The notes beneath the pieces were generated by a model that had not been told where the DNA came from, made no database searches, and saw only the letters and a list, made by a program, of their open reading frames with translations. DNA of 64,000 bases from Cohaesibacter marisflavi. Its GTDB lineage: Bacteria; Pseudomonadota; Alphaproteobacteria; Rhizobiales; Cohaesibacteraceae. Of this stretch, positions 21,910 to 31,306 are shown in pieces. Each line of letters begins with the position of its first letter. The stretch's first letter is position 1. Both the position numbers and the translations under genes were made by a program. The stretch covers positions 1-64,000 of the forward strand of contig NZ_FOVR01000005.1 of the NCBI RefSeq assembly GCF_900115225.1, given 5' to 3'.

Positions 21910-22958
21910 GTAAGCCGGTAGCAACGTTATCCGCATCAAATGTTTTCCAGCGCATTTCGGTGCTCGGCGCCGGTGCGTGGGGCACCGCTCTGGCGCTCAA
22001 TGCAGCCCGGGCAGGACGAGATGTCGTGCTTTGGGGCCGCAACGCAGAAAGCCTTGATTCCATCAGCACAAAGCGCCAGTTGCCCGCCTATCTGCCGGGC
22101 ATCACCTTTGATCAACCACTGGAAACCACCACGGATATCACCGAAGCCGCTGACGCAGACTGCATCTTGCTGGTCGCACCTGCCCAGATGACCGCAAGCA
22201 TCGCGGAAACCATCGGGCTTTATGTGCGCAAAGGCACGCCGGTGGTGCTGGCCGCCAAGGGTCTTGAAAAAGGCACCCAGCGCATGATGAGCGAAGTATT
22301 GGCCGACTATCTACCGCAAGCGACCCCGGCCATTCTGTCCGGTCCGTCCTTTGCTGCCGATGTCGCCCGCGGGCTGCCCACCGCTGTAACCATCGCAACC
22401 CCTTCTGCGCCGTTGGCAGACAAGCTATGCGCAACCCTTTCAAGCCAGTCATTCCGCCCCTATGCCAGCACAGACATGATTGGTGTCCAACTGGGTGGTG
22501 CGCTCAAGAATATTCTCGCCATCGCCTGTGGCATCGTGCTTGGCAAGCAGCTCGGCGCCAGTGCTCACGCGGCGCTCATGACCCGCGGTTTTGCTGAAAT
22601 GCAGCGCCTTGCCCTCAAGCTTGGCGCGCGTTCTGACACCCTGATGGGCCTTTCAGGCTTTGGCGATGTAGCGCTTTCCTGCTCCAATCATCAGAGCCGC
22701 AACTTTGCCTTCGGCTTCGCCCTTGGTGAAGGCAAGGCCTTGTCCGACCTCATGGCTCCGGGCGCCAAGCTTTCCGAAGGGGCCTATAGCGCTCGCGTTG
22801 CTTGCGAATTGGCCAACGCTCATGGTGTTGAACTGCCCGTCGCTCAGGCCGTAGCCGACGTACTGGAGCAGAAAGACAGCATCGACGAAGCCGTAACCAA
22901 GCTGATGAGCAGACCGCTACGCGCCGAGAGCGAAGTCCCTTCCAAACCGAATTCTTAA
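21906..22958 (+). CDS. gpsA: glycerol-3-phosphate dehydrogenase [NAD(P)+]
   Basis: A 350-residue cytosolic enzyme that reduces dihydroxyacetone phosphate to sn-glycerol 3-phosphate for phospholipid synthesis. The N-terminal Rossmann motif [15 protein letters not shown] starts near residue 18. [30 protein letters not shown] and the catalytic-lysine segment [14 protein letters not shown] follow. The start ATG overlaps the tsaD stop codon. A yciI-like gene follows after 22 bases. It runs opposite to the catabolic glpD in the metabolism of the same intermediate. Confidence 0.96.
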   Translation: MSKPVATLSASNVFQRISVLGAGAWGTALALNAARAGRDVVLWGRNAESLDSISTKRQLPAYLPGITFDQPLETTTDITEAADADCILLVAPAQMTASIAETIGLYVRKGTPVVLAAKGLEKGTQRMMSEVLADYLPQATPAILSGPSFAADVARGLPTAVTIATPSAPLADKLCATLSSQSFRPYASTDMIGVQLGGALKNILAIACGIVLGKQLGASAHAALMTRGFAEMQRLALKLGARSDTLMGLSGFGDVALSCSNHQSRNFAFGFALGEGKALSDLMAPGAKLSEGAYSARVACELANAHGVELPVAQAVADVLEQKDSIDEAVTKLMSRPLRAESEVPSKPNS

Positions 22959-22980
22959 AGTCAAGAACAGGAGAACTCTC

Positions 22981-23265
22981 ATGTATTTCATCGTAAACTG
23001 CACCGATAAAAAAGGCGCCCTGAACATCCGCAAGGCAAACCGCGATGCGCATCTTGAATTCGCGCATGCCAATGCCGACACCATCAAGGTGGGTGGCCCT
23101 GTCCTGTCTGACGAAGGCGAAATGATCGGCTCCTGCCTCATCTGTGAAGTAGAAGACAAGGCAGCCCTTGATGCATTCCTCGCTCAGGACCCATATGCAA
23201 AAGCAGGCTTGTTTGAATCCGTCACCTCCCAGCCTTGGAAATGGGTTCTGGGCAAACCGGAATAA
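22981..23265 (+). CDS. YciI family protein
   Basis: A 94-residue single-domain protein of the YciI-like ferredoxin-fold family. It begins MYFIVNCTDKKGAL and contains the conserved D-x-H-type residues (RDAHLEFAHANAD) and the GPVLSDEGEMIGSCLICE strand-turn typical of the family; FLAQDPYAKAGLFESVTSQPWKWVLG closes the domain. Function is unknown; distant relatives are enzymes acting on chloromuconolactone-like compounds. It is the third gene of tsaD-gpsA-yciI-EVE, an order common in this bacterial order. AGGAGA precedes the start. Confidence 0.88.
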   Translation: MYFIVNCTDKKGALNIRKANRDAHLEFAHANADTIKVGGPVLSDEGEMIGSCLICEVEDKAALDAFLAQDPYAKAGLFESVTSQPWKWVLGKPE

Positions 23266-23298
23266 CAACAACCGCAATCAGATCAACCGGAGAGGCAT

Positions 23299-23718
23299 AT
23301 GGCTTACTGGCTTTTCAAATCCGAGCCCAACACCTGGGGCTGGGACCAGCAAATGGCAAAAGGCGAGGAAGGTGAACAATGGGACGGCGTGCGCAACTAT
23401 CAGGCACGCAACAACATGCGCAAAATGAAGCTCGGTGAAAAAGGCTTTTTCTATCACTCGGTGAACGAAAAGCAGATCGTCGGCATCATTGAAGTGTGCG
23501 CTGAAGTTCATCCGGACACGACCGATGACACCGGCAAATGGGAATGCGTTGACATCAAGGCCGTCAAACCGGTCAAGACACCTGTCACGCTGGAAGATTG
23601 CAAGAATCATCCCGAGCTTGGCAATATGATTCTGGTCAATAATTCCCGACTCTCCGTTCAACCCGTATCAGACGAAGAATGGAAAATCGTCTGCGAGATG
23701 GCTGGCGTTGATCCTTGA
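23299..23718 (+). CDS. EVE domain-containing protein
   Basis: A 139-residue protein consisting of one EVE domain, a PUA-like fold related to YTH domains and thought to bind modified bases in RNA or DNA. The start AYWLFKSEPNTWGWDQ and WDGVRNYQARNNMRKMKLGEKGFFYHS are hallmark segments of the family (Thy28/YhfL type). It ends the tsaD operon and is followed by a strong bidirectional terminator. GGAGAGG lies close before the ATG. The ligand is unknown. Confidence 0.9.
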   Translation: MAYWLFKSEPNTWGWDQQMAKGEEGEQWDGVRNYQARNNMRKMKLGEKGFFYHSVNEKQIVGIIEVCAEVHPDTTDDTGKWECVDIKAVKPVKTPVTLEDCKNHPELGNMILVNNSRLSVQPVSDEEWKIVCEMAGVDP

Positions 23719-23735
23719 GCGAGCAATAGATCAAG

Positions 23736-23772
23736 AAAAAGGGGAAGCCGGTTCATCCAGCTTCCCCTTTTT
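23736..23772. terminator. bidirectional terminator after EVE gene
   Basis: A 12-bp perfect stem AAAAAGGGGAAG / CTTCCCCTTTTT around a 13-base loop, bounded by A and T runs. It separates the EVE gene from the convergent small membrane protein gene. Confidence 0.88.
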
Positions 23773-23840
23773 CTTTGCCTTTATTCCCTTCCGCGCTTTT
23801 GACCAGAAGAACTGGTCACCACACACCAGCTCCCCCTCAT

Positions 23841-24071
23841 TTACGCCCTGACTGTGATAAATGCCTGCATCCGCTGCTGAATGAACGGGATGATGAGATA
23901 CACCATGGCGATCACCACGAGCGGCACCATGATCATCGCCCGTTGCCAAAGCTGCCATTGCGGTGTCATCGCCGCTATCCCATAAAGCAACAGGGTCACC
24001 AGCGGATAGACAAAAAGCAGAATCATCAGCGCAAAACGGGCGCGGGACGGTTTACGTGCAGTCATATTCAT
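23841..24071 (-). CDS. small membrane protein, two predicted helices
   Basis: A 76-residue protein that I do not recognise. The basic N-terminus MNMTARKPSRAR is followed by two hydrophobic segments (about 13-34 and 44-66, with an aromatic/Gln loop PQWQLWQRAM between them), so it is probably a two-pass inner-membrane protein with both ends inside. GGAAG lies a few bases before the ATG. It is divergent from a TetR regulator across an 82-base gap that holds two near-identical 16-base repeats, which suggests that the regulator controls it. Confidence 0.65.
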   Translation of the reverse strand: MNMTARKPSRARFALMILLFVYPLVTLLLYGIAAMTPQWQLWQRAMIMVPLVVIAMVYLIIPFIQQRMQAFITVRA

Positions 24072-24088
24072 GCGATCTTCCTTTCGAG

Positions 24089-24104
24089 ACGATCCGTTCC
24101 GTTT
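24089..24104. promoter_or_regulatory. putative TetR operator, copy 1
   Basis: ACGATCCGTTCCGTTT is nearly identical (one mismatch) to the copy at 24122-24137, starting 33 bases apart, about three helical turns. Both lie in the 82-base gap between the divergent small membrane protein and TetR genes. The core resembles the CGTTCCGTTT-type operators of many TetR-family repressors. Confidence 0.55.
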
Positions 24105-24121
24105 AATAGATCTTTATATGA

Positions 24122-24137
24122 ACGATACGTTCCGTTT
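24122..24137. promoter_or_regulatory. putative TetR operator, copy 2
   Basis: ACGATACGTTCCGTTT is the second copy of the repeat. It ends 16 bases before the TetR start codon, so a bound dimer could block that gene's own transcription. Confidence 0.55.
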
Positions 24138-24153
24138 CGTCAAGAGGAAAATC

Positions 24154-24759
24154 ATGACTACCGAAACTGAAGACCCGGACCACAAAGAAAACAAGAAAAC
24201 CCGCCACTCGATAGGGGCCAAAAAAAACCCCGATACCGAGACAGCTATTCTGGATGCGGCAGCTGATATCATCGCGGAAAAAGGCATCGGAGGCCTGCGC
24301 ATGGAAGCGGTTGCTCGCAAGGCCAAGGCAGGCAAGGCGACGCTCTACAGATGGTGGCCCAGCCGTGGCGCTCTTCTGCTTGCGGTCTACCAACGCAAGA
24401 AACCGTCCGTATGCTACAGAGATACAGGCTCGCTCTATGAAGATTTCCTGCATTTTGCAAAGGATCTTATAGAGATTTGGCAGGGAGAGAATGGGCTGTT
24501 TTTCAAAGCCATCATCGCTGAATCCCAGTCGGATCCAGATGTCGCGGAAAAACTGAAAGACTATCACGCCGAAAGGCTTGAAGCGCTAGCCGCTGTGGTC
24601 ACGCGCTCTCAACAGCGGGGCGAGATTCCCCAAAATGAAGATCCCACCACAAGAGCCGAGCTTGTCATCGGCCTATTGTGGCAAAGGCTGCTCAACAACC
24701 GGCTGGATGAGTCAATTGACGAGCATATCAAAATGCTCGCCAATAGTGATGAGACATAA
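24154..24759 (+). CDS. TetR/AcrR family transcriptional regulator
   Basis: A 201-residue regulator. The N-terminal helix-turn-helix is clear: ILDAAADIIAEKGIGGLRMEAVARKAKAGKATLYRWWPSRGALLLAVY (about residues 35-82). A TetR-C-type ligand domain follows, with NNRLDESIDEHIKML near the end. I start at ATG 24154 with AGAGG upstream; an upstream in-frame extension would read through the operator repeats. It is divergent from a small membrane protein and probably represses itself and that gene. The ligand is unknown. Confidence 0.9.
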   Translation: MTTETEDPDHKENKKTRHSIGAKKNPDTETAILDAAADIIAEKGIGGLRMEAVARKAKAGKATLYRWWPSRGALLLAVYQRKKPSVCYRDTGSLYEDFLHFAKDLIEIWQGENGLFFKAIIAESQSDPDVAEKLKDYHAERLEALAAVVTRSQQRGEIPQNEDPTTRAELVIGLLWQRLLNNRLDESIDEHIKMLANSDET

Positions 24760-24786
24760 GCCCCGAAGAAAAAGGGGTCATGTCTA

Positions 24787-25254
24787 TTATTGCACCTTGG
24801 TATGTTCTTCGTGAATGCCAATGCTGAGACGAATCGAAGCTGTCGTGGAAAGATGGGAAATTTCCGCAATCTTTTCCTGTTGCACCGCATTGGGGTCATT
24901 CCACTGCAGCTCAAGCCAGTTGCGCTCATAGCCGATTTTCACCAAGGCTTCGATGACGGACTTGGTCACACCAATGCCACGCGCATCATAATCGACATAC
25001 AGAATATCAACATGCCCGACCCGTTTGCCGGAAATGGTTTCTGGCAAATCAAAGAAGGTGCAGAACGCACTCAATTTACCATTCACATAAGCGCCTATAA
25101 CCTCTGCGGTCCGATCGGTCAGCAAGGTTTCCGCGTAAAACATATCTGGCTGGCGAGGTGCACCGCGTTTGCGCTCCTGTGCGTAAGCCGAAATCAAAGG
25201 AGCCAGCTCGAGGGCTGCATCCAGTTCCAGGATCTTGGTCAAAAATTCGCTCAT
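24787..25254 (-). CDS. GNAT-type acetyltransferase-like protein
   Basis: A 155-residue protein with features of the GNAT fold: a central strand KLSAFCTFFD, then VGHVDILYVDYDARGIGVTKSVIEALVKIGYERNWLELQWNDPNA, which looks like the acetyl-CoA loop and following helix although the Q/RxxGxG/A motif is degenerate (DARGIGV). The end RLSIGIHEEHTKVQ suits a small acetyltransferase. ATG 25254 has GGGAG five bases upstream. It is a single gene between the TetR gene and leuC. The substrate is unknown. Confidence 0.65.
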   Translation of the reverse strand: MSEFLTKILELDAALELAPLISAYAQERKRGAPRQPDMFYAETLLTDRTAEVIGAYVNGKLSAFCTFFDLPETISGKRVGHVDILYVDYDARGIGVTKSVIEALVKIGYERNWLELQWNDPNAVQQEKIAEISHLSTTASIRLSIGIHEEHTKVQ

Positions 25255-25440
25255 TCTCACTCCCGTATCGATTTAAGGCCACTAAAAATCTTGGCTGGCA
25301 AAACATGCCGGTTGCCTTCTATCCAGCAGCGATCAATTCATTAGACTATCTCTATGGTAAATAGTGCAGCAAATTACACAATCCATTGTGCAGCACCTTC
25401 CCCATTTATCCAAGCCGTACCAAACCAAAGCATAGGAACA

Positions 25441-25470
25441 AAAAAAGCCGGATCGCGCGACCCGGCCTTT
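25441..25470 (-). terminator. terminator of leuC
   Basis: On the minus strand a GCCGG/CCGGC stem extended by A-T pairs has a ten-base loop and is followed by seven T residues. It lies about 65 bases after the leuC stop. Confidence 0.75.
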
Positions 25471-25535
25471 CGTCCATGAAAACAGGCTATAAATCCAGCA
25501 GATCAGACCGAGATCCCAAATCCGCCGTAAGCCAA

Positions 25536-26951
25536 TCAGTCCAGATCGCGCACATCAACAAAATGACCCGCAACCGCAGCCGCAGCAGCCATGGCCGGAG
25601 AAACCAGATGGGTGCGGCCCTTGAAGCCCTGGCGACCTTCGAAGTTACGGTTGGATGTTGATGCACAACGCTCACCCGGAGCCAGCTTGTCAGCATTCAT
25701 GGCAAGGCACATGGAGCAACCCGGCTCACGCCATTCGCAACCAGCTTCGATGAAGATCTTGTCCAGACCTTCTTCTTCGGCCTGCACCTTGACCAGGCCC
25801 GAGCCCGGCACGATCATCGCATTGATGCCTTCCTTGACCTTGCGTCCCTTGAAGATATCAGCAGCAGCGCGCAAATCTTCAATGCGACCGTTGGTGCAGG
25901 AGCCAATGAAGATACGATCGACGGCAATGTCGGTCATCTTGGTGTTTGGCTTAAGACCCATATAGTCCAACGCACGCAGAACAGCATTGCGGCGTCCTTC
26001 ATCTTCAATCTTTTCCGGATCCGGTGTGGAACCATCAATGGTCGTCACATTCTCAGGGCTCGTGCCCCATGAAACGATTGGCGGCAACGATGCAGCATCC
26101 AGCGTAACAACCGTATCGAATGTGGCATCCTCATCCGTATAGAGGGTTTTCCAGAATTCCAGTGCCTTGTCCCAATCAGCCCCTTTCGGTGCTTTCGGGC
26201 GGCCCTTGATATAGTTGAAGGTTGTTTCGTCCGGTGCGATCAGACCAGCGCGTGCCCCGCCTTCAATGGCCATGTTACACACGGTCATACGGCCTTCCAT
26301 GGACAAGCCGCGAATGGCTTCACCACGGAATTCAATCACATGGCCGGTACCGCCTGCAGTGCCGATCTTGCCGATAATGGCCAGAACGATGTCTTTAGCT
26401 GTTACGCCTTCGCCCAGCTTGCCATTGACTTCGACCTTCATATTCTTGGCTTTTTTCTGCACCAGCGTCTGGGTCGCCAACACATGCTCGACCTCCGAGG
26501 TGCCGATGCCGTGAGCCAGAGAGCCAAAAGCGCCGTGGGTGGACGTGTGCGAGTCACCACAAACGATGGTCATGCCCGGCAGCGTAAAGCCCTGTTCCGG
26601 GCCAACGATATGAACAACACCTTGACGGTTATCCAGCTCGTCATAATATTCCACACCGAACTCGACAGCATTTGCGGCGAGCGTTTCCACCTGCAGCTTG
26701 GACTGCGGATCATCAATACCCTTGGTGCGATCGGTCGTCGGGACATTGTGGTCAACAACGGCCAGCGTACGCTGTGGTGCGCGCACCTTACGGTTTGCCA
26801 TGCGCAAGCCTTCAAAGGCCTGCGGCGAGGTGACCTCATGAACGAGATGGCGATCAATATAGAGCAGGCATGTGCCGTCTTCCTGTTGATCAGCCACATG
26901 GGAGTCCCAGATTTTGTCATAAAGGGTCTTAGGTGCAGACATGCTCGTCAT
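25536..26951 (-). CDS. leuC: 3-isopropylmalate dehydratase large subunit
   Basis: A 471-residue subunit of isopropylmalate isomerase, which converts 2- to 3-isopropylmalate in leucine synthesis and carries a [4Fe-4S] cluster. The three cluster cysteines are in FIGSCTNGR and [27 protein letters not shown] and the N-terminal [17 protein letters not shown] are also typical. I use ATG 26951, with AGAGG four bases upstream; ATG 26942 is also possible. leuD is not in the window, and the gene has its own terminator. No leucine-rich leader peptide was seen upstream. Confidence 0.97.
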   Translation of the reverse strand: MTSMSAPKTLYDKIWDSHVADQQEDGTCLLYIDRHLVHEVTSPQAFEGLRMANRKVRAPQRTLAVVDHNVPTTDRTKGIDDPQSKLQVETLAANAVEFGVEYYDELDNRQGVVHIVGPEQGFTLPGMTIVCGDSHTSTHGAFGSLAHGIGTSEVEHVLATQTLVQKKAKNMKVEVNGKLGEGVTAKDIVLAIIGKIGTAGGTGHVIEFRGEAIRGLSMEGRMTVCNMAIEGGARAGLIAPDETTFNYIKGRPKAPKGADWDKALEFWKTLYTDEDATFDTVVTLDAASLPPIVSWGTSPENVTTIDGSTPDPEKIEDEGRRNAVLRALDYMGLKPNTKMTDIAVDRIFIGSCTNGRIEDLRAAADIFKGRKVKEGINAMIVPGSGLVKVQAEEEGLDKIFIEAGCEWREPGCSMCLAMNADKLAPGERCASTSNRNFEGRQGFKGRTHLVSPAMAAAAAVAGHFVDVRDLD

Positions 26952-27162
26952 CAGTCCTCTTAACAAACGATTTCGAAAATGGGCTGCATCTGTAACCTGA
27001 CTTTTTGGTCAAAAGACTGGTGGCAAATGGCTCTCTTTAGCGAGATAGACCCATCTTGCCAGACACGCCCAAATGTGGATTGTGTTTGTATTGCGATAAA
27101 TCGGTGGTCAAGGTCAAGCAATATTCTAATGAAAAATTCCGATCAGGCGCAATTTCGATACA

Positions 27163-27194
27163 AAAAAGCCCGACACCGGCACGGTATCGGGCTT
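27163..27194 (-). terminator. terminator of rplS
   Basis: On the minus strand GCCCGATACCG / CGGTGTCGGGC forms an 11-bp stem (one G-U pair) with a three-base loop followed by six T residues. It lies 36 bases past the rplS stop. Confidence 0.9.
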
Positions 27195-27229
27195 CTTCAT
27201 ATATTAACAATCAAACCGGACAGTCGGGC

Positions 27230-27688
27230 TTATTCAGCGTCAGCCTTGGCTGCAGCAGCTTCTGCTTTCTTGGCAGCGCGTGCTTCAGCAACCTTTGCCT
27301 TGGCAACGTCGTTCAGCTTGCGAGCGCGAGAGTTGGTTGCCTCAACGATACGAGCGGATTTACCACGACGACCGCGCAGATAGTAGAGTTTCGCACGACG
27401 GACTTTACCGCGGCGGATCACTTCAACACCTTCAAGCATCGGGCTGAAAACCGGGAATACACGCTCAACACCTTCGCCATAGGAAATTTTGCGGACGGTG
27501 AAAGCCTCGTTCAGGCCGCCGCCGGTACGAGCGATGCAAACGCCTTCATAGGCCTGCACACGGGTACGGGTACCTTCGGTCACGCGCACGTTTACGCGAA
27601 CAGTGTCGCCAGCGGAGAATTCAGGGATTTCGCGTTTTGCAGCGATTTCGGCCATTTGCTCTTTTTCGAGCTCTTCAATGATATTCAT
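27230..27688 (-). CDS. rplS: 50S ribosomal protein L19
   Basis: A 152-residue ribosomal protein at the 30S-50S interface. The body is standard L19 ([50 protein letters not shown]). The C-terminus carries an Ala/Lys-rich extension of about 25 residues found in many alphaproteobacteria. ATG 27688 has AAGAG upstream; a GTG three codons earlier is less likely. rplS normally follows trmD directly, but here three unrelated genes lie between, so it is probably transcribed from its own promoter in the 277-base upstream gap. Confidence 0.96.
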   Translation of the reverse strand: MNIIEELEKEQMAEIAAKREIPEFSAGDTVRVNVRVTEGTRTRVQAYEGVCIARTGGGLNEAFTVRKISYGEGVERVFPVFSPMLEGVEVIRRGKVRRAKLYYLRGRRGKSARIVEATNSRARKLNDVAKAKVAEARAAKKAEAAAAKADAE

Positions 27689-27965
27689 GATGTTCACTCT
27701 TGTTGTATCACTACGACCAGAGCGTCCTAAGCAGTCCCGTTGGGCTCATTGATGCCCGCCTTGCCACAAAGGCCCGTTTCGCCGTACTTGTTGGAAATCA
27801 GATTTGGGGGTCTATACCCAATGCAGCACCGTTTGTCACCCCCAAAAGTGACTCAAATCGGCGCTTTTCGGCACTAATTGCACCAGAAGCGCGAATGCAC
27901 CCGCTTTTGCTTCAATAACAACCTGTTTTCAAATCTCACCAACACAAATACACCTTACAAACCCT

Positions 27966-28940
27966 TTACAGGGAGCGGGTTTCTCCAATCTTCAGGATCA
28001 CGGCATTTTCCTCGCCAAAGCCCTGATCAATCGCAGCCTGACGAAAACGAACCGGTGCCTCGAACGGGTCCTCTGGTGTCAGCATGATGGTACCCCAATG
28101 CATACCGATGGCCTTTTTGGCCCCCACCGCGCGGGCAATGGAGATGGCCTCTTCTGGCGTTGCATGCACCTCAACCATGATGGAAGGTGGTTCATAGGCG
28201 CCAATACCAACAATGGCATAGTCAAACGGCCCCGCCTTCTCGCCTACATCCTTGAAAATCTCTCCGGCGGCCGTATCACCGGAAAACCAGATTTTCCCAT
28301 CGGGTGTTTCAATTGCAAAGCTGGCCCATAGGGTCTTTTTGCGATCAAACAAGCCGCGACCGGAGAAATGCACCGCTGGCAATGTCTTGATCGACAAGCC
28401 CGGCATCATCCATTCATCCCACCAGTCCTGCTCAACCACCCTCTTATAGCCACGGCGGGTGAAAAACGAACCCAGTCCGAGCGGGACGATCACCTGCGTC
28501 TCCCCCTTATAGGGATAAGCATCGATGGTCTTTTCATCCAGATGATCATAATGGTTGTGGCTCATCAGCAAAATATCAACCTTGGGCAGTTGCTCCACGC
28601 TCAAGGCTGCCGGCACGAAACGCTTCGGACCCATTCCCATTTTGCCGGCTCTTTCCTGCAAAAAGGGATCGGTGAGGAGAATTTTGCCACCGGTTCTAAT
28701 GAGAAAGGACGCATGGCCCAACCATGTTACGCTGGGATTGCTGGCGGATGAAAGCTGCGCTTGCGTCTCGCCATGGTCCACCACATGCCAATCAGGCACC
28801 TCCGGCGCCTTGGTCTTGAAGGTCTGCTGATACAGAAAACGGGCAAAATCGCCAAATGTTGCACCCCCTTTGGGGCTTCCCGGCGGATTTTGAAATCTGC
28901 CCTTCACACGATTGGATGCTTTTGCGTTTTTTTCTTCCAT
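27966..28940 (-). CDS. MBL fold metallo-hydrolase (UlaG/NAPE-PLD-like)
   Basis: A 324-residue metallo-beta-lactamase-fold hydrolase. The metal-binding signature is LLMSHNHYDHLDEKT (HxHxDH form), preceded by VTWLGHASFLIRTGGKILLTDPFLQERAG, which groups it with the N-acylphosphatidylethanolamine phospholipase D-like/UlaG-type branch. Further ligands are in LPAVHFSGRG, WFSGDTAAG and GMHWGTI. There is no signal peptide. The substrate is unknown; relatives act on phosphodiester or lactone bonds. It is co-oriented with trmD and rplS but separated from both. Confidence 0.88.
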   Translation of the reverse strand: MEEKNAKASNRVKGRFQNPPGSPKGGATFGDFARFLYQQTFKTKAPEVPDWHVVDHGETQAQLSSASNPSVTWLGHASFLIRTGGKILLTDPFLQERAGKMGMGPKRFVPAALSVEQLPKVDILLMSHNHYDHLDEKTIDAYPYKGETQVIVPLGLGSFFTRRGYKRVVEQDWWDEWMMPGLSIKTLPAVHFSGRGLFDRKKTLWASFAIETPDGKIWFSGDTAAGEIFKDVGEKAGPFDYAIVGIGAYEPPSIMVEVHATPEEAISIARAVGAKKAIGMHWGTIMLTPEDPFEAPVRFRQAAIDQGFGEENAVILKIGETRSL

Positions 28941-29104
28941 GAATCCATTGCCTTGAAATTGCTTTGCTCGATCAAAACCACGGCAGCTCTTAAGAGAAAG
29001 AAACAGCCGAATACAGACCTTCTATGCTTGATGAGGTATGTATGCTTTTGAAAAATGCAAGCAGAACAGGGCCCAGATCACACAGCCAGATGACACAGTG
29101 GAAA

Positions 29105-29551
29105 TCACACAGGCGGATTGCGCAGCGGCACGGGCTGGCGATGCACAATGCTGGTTTTGGTCCGCGCCATATCATGTAGTGGTCCGAGCAATCGGTCCAA
29201 GTCACCGATTTCGCGCAAAACCAGACGCGCAACGAAACAGTCTTCACCCGTTACGACAGAACATTCGACAATCTCCGGCAATGCCTCGAGCGTCTTCTCC
29301 ACGCTATGCAATTTGCCCGGCAGAGGCTCCACCCGCAAAATGGCTTCGAGCGTATAGCCCAGTTTACGCCGGTTGATCCGAATGCCAAATCCTTCGATCA
29401 CGCCCAGATCTTCCATCCGCAGAATACGATCACGAATCGAGGGCGCAGCCAGACCAACCGCAGCACCGATAGAGCGCAAGCTCATGCGGGAATCCCTGTA
29501 GAGCAAATCTAGGATGGCGCGGTCTATATCATCAGCAACAAAATCTGTCAT
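29105..29551 (-). CDS. Lrp/AsnC family transcriptional regulator
   Basis: A 148-residue regulator with an N-terminal winged helix (DIDRAILDLLYRDSRMSLRSIGAAVGLAAPSIRDRILRMEDLGVI) and a C-terminal RAM ligand/oligomerisation domain (SVVTGEDCFVARLVLREIGDLDRLL). I use ATG 29551; an in-frame upstream extension is hydrophobic and unlike the family. It is divergent from a PhzF-family gene 123 bases away, so that gene is the likeliest target. The effector, probably an amino acid, is unknown. Confidence 0.92.
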   Translation of the reverse strand: MTDFVADDIDRAILDLLYRDSRMSLRSIGAAVGLAAPSIRDRILRMEDLGVIEGFGIRINRRKLGYTLEAILRVEPLPGKLHSVEKTLEALPEIVECSVVTGEDCFVARLVLREIGDLDRLLGPLHDMARTKTSIVHRQPVPLRNPPV

Positions 29552-29674
29552 GTAAGCCAATTTATAGATTATACCTCTCAAGAACAATAAAATAGCGCAG
29601 AACGAGATAACAAACCACCGATACACCCCATCAGACATCTTCTATCATAGTGGCAACAAACAGGAGTGATAGAA

Positions 29675-30514
29675 ATGAAGATACAACGCATCGCGGCTTT
29701 TATAGAAAACGGCCTGGGTGGAAATCCGGCTGGCGTCGTCCTGCTCGACGCGCTTCCCAAGAATGAAGACATGCAGAAGGTGGCAGCCGAAGTTGGCTAC
29801 TCGGAAACGGTGTTTGCTGCGCCAGATGGCGAGAGTTGGACAACACGCTATTTCTCGCCCGAATCGGAGGTGCCCTTTTGCGGTCACGCAACAATCGCAT
29901 TGGGCGCTGTGCTCGCCAAAGAGCATGGAGCAGGACGCTATCAGCTCTCCCTCTCGGAGGGGGACATTGACGTAACCGCCAGCATGGAGAATGGACAAAG
30001 CCAGTCTACCCTCAGCTCACGGCCGACCCATAGTGAACCAGTCGGTGAGACCGTCATCGATGAAGCGCTTGACTTGTTCGGTTACAAACGGGACGATCTG
30101 GACCCCGTACTTCCGGCAAGGCGGATCAATGCCGGTGCGGCCCATCTCTTTTTTGCGCTGAAAAGCCGAGAACAGCTGGCTCGCATGCACTATGATCTCG
30201 CAGCTGGGCGCGCCTTCATGCAGCGACATGGTCTGGTGACGGTTGTCTTTGTCTGGCGGGAAAGCGAAGATCTGTTCCATGCCAGAAATGCCTTTGCCTC
30301 AGGCGGCGTTCTGGAAGACCCGGCAACAGGGGCTGCGGCCGCAGCCATCGCAGGCATGTTGCGCGACGAAGGCCTGACCGGGCGAACCGAGTTGACCATT
30401 CTGCAAGGCGCAGACATGGGCCGTCCTTCGCGCATCAATGTGCAATTTACCGCCCCGATAGGCAGTCCGGTTTTTGTCGGCGGAACATCCTCAGAGATTG
30501 AAGACCAGAGCTAA
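29675..30514 (+). CDS. PhzF family isomerase/epimerase
   Basis: A 279-residue protein of the PhzF/diaminopimelate-epimerase fold. The first half has MKIQRIAAFIENGLGGNPAGVVLLD and GYSETVFAAP, whose Glu corresponds to the catalytic acid of PhzF. PFCGHATIALG and, in the second half, FASGGVLEDPATGAAAAAIAG complete the active-site motifs. The natural substrate of most family members is unknown; phenazine synthesis is not implied, since no other phz gene is near. ATG 29675 has GGAG nine bases upstream. It is divergent from an Lrp regulator and convergent with trmD. Confidence 0.9.
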   Translation: MKIQRIAAFIENGLGGNPAGVVLLDALPKNEDMQKVAAEVGYSETVFAAPDGESWTTRYFSPESEVPFCGHATIALGAVLAKEHGAGRYQLSLSEGDIDVTASMENGQSQSTLSSRPTHSEPVGETVIDEALDLFGYKRDDLDPVLPARRINAGAAHLFFALKSREQLARMHYDLAAGRAFMQRHGLVTVVFVWRESEDLFHARNAFASGGVLEDPATGAAAAAIAGMLRDEGLTGRTELTILQGADMGRPSRINVQFTAPIGSPVFVGGTSSEIEDQS

Positions 30515-30539
30515 GTGAAAACAGAAAACGAGAGAGCGC

Positions 30540-31292
30540 TCAGCTCTCTCTCTTCGCTAGCCAAGATTCATAGAGATCAGGGCGGCGTTCTTTCGTCAGC
30601 TCGATGGCCTTTTTCTGCCGCCATTCGGCAATCTTGCCATGATGGCCAGAGGTTAGGATTTCGGGGATTTCCCGTCCTTCCCATTCAGTCGGGCGCGTGT
30701 AATGGGGATATTCCAGCAAACCGCTCTCGAAGCTTTCCTCTTCCCCTGAAGCGATCTTGCCCATGACACCGGGCAGAAGACGCACAACGGCATCCATCAG
30801 CACCATCGCGCCCAATTCGCCGCCGGAAAGGATATAGTCGCCAATGGAAATCTCTTCCAGTTCGCGACCGTCAATCACCCGCTGATCAACCCCTTCAAAC
30901 CGACCACAAAGCAGAATCACACCACCAGCCTCTTTAAGCTGGTGCACCTTTTCCTGCGTCAAGGCTTTGCCACGGGGAGACAACAGAATACGCGGGCGGG
31001 TATCCCCCTCACCCGTCACATGATCAATCGCGCGGGAAACCACATCGGGCCGCAACACCATGCCGGCACCGCCGCCAGCGGGCGTGTCATCCACGTTGCG
31101 ATGCTTGCCTTCGGCGAAGTCGCGGATGTGAACTGCCTCCAGCGACCAGATTTCATTCTCCAGTGCCCGTCCGGCAAGAGACGTGCCCAGAGGTCCGGGA
31201 AACATATCGGGATAAAGGGTCAGAACACTGGCACGCCAAGGCGTTTTCAAGCCTTCCGGCTCATCCTTCTCAAATGGATTTGCTTCCGACAT
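30540..31292 (-). CDS. trmD: tRNA (guanine-N1)-methyltransferase
   Basis: A 250-residue SPOUT-class enzyme that methylates G37 of tRNAs with a G at position 36, preventing +1 frameshifting. The deep-trefoil-knot SAM site is visible in [16 protein letters not shown] and [31 protein letters not shown]. The N-terminal [16 protein letters not shown] and C-terminal [16 protein letters not shown] are also typical. AAGGATC precedes the ATG. It follows rimM by 14 bases and is the last gene of the rimM-trmD pair. Confidence 0.97.
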   Translation of the reverse strand: MSEANPFEKDEPEGLKTPWRASVLTLYPDMFPGPLGTSLAGRALENEIWSLEAVHIRDFAEGKHRNVDDTPAGGGAGMVLRPDVVSRAIDHVTGEGDTRPRILLSPRGKALTQEKVHQLKEAGGVILLCGRFEGVDQRVIDGRELEEISIGDYILSGGELGAMVLMDAVVRLLPGVMGKIASGEEESFESGLLEYPHYTRPTEWEGREIPEILTSGHHGKIAEWRQKKAIELTKERRPDLYESWLAKRES

Positions 31293-31306
31293 GATCCTTG
31301 GAGTTC

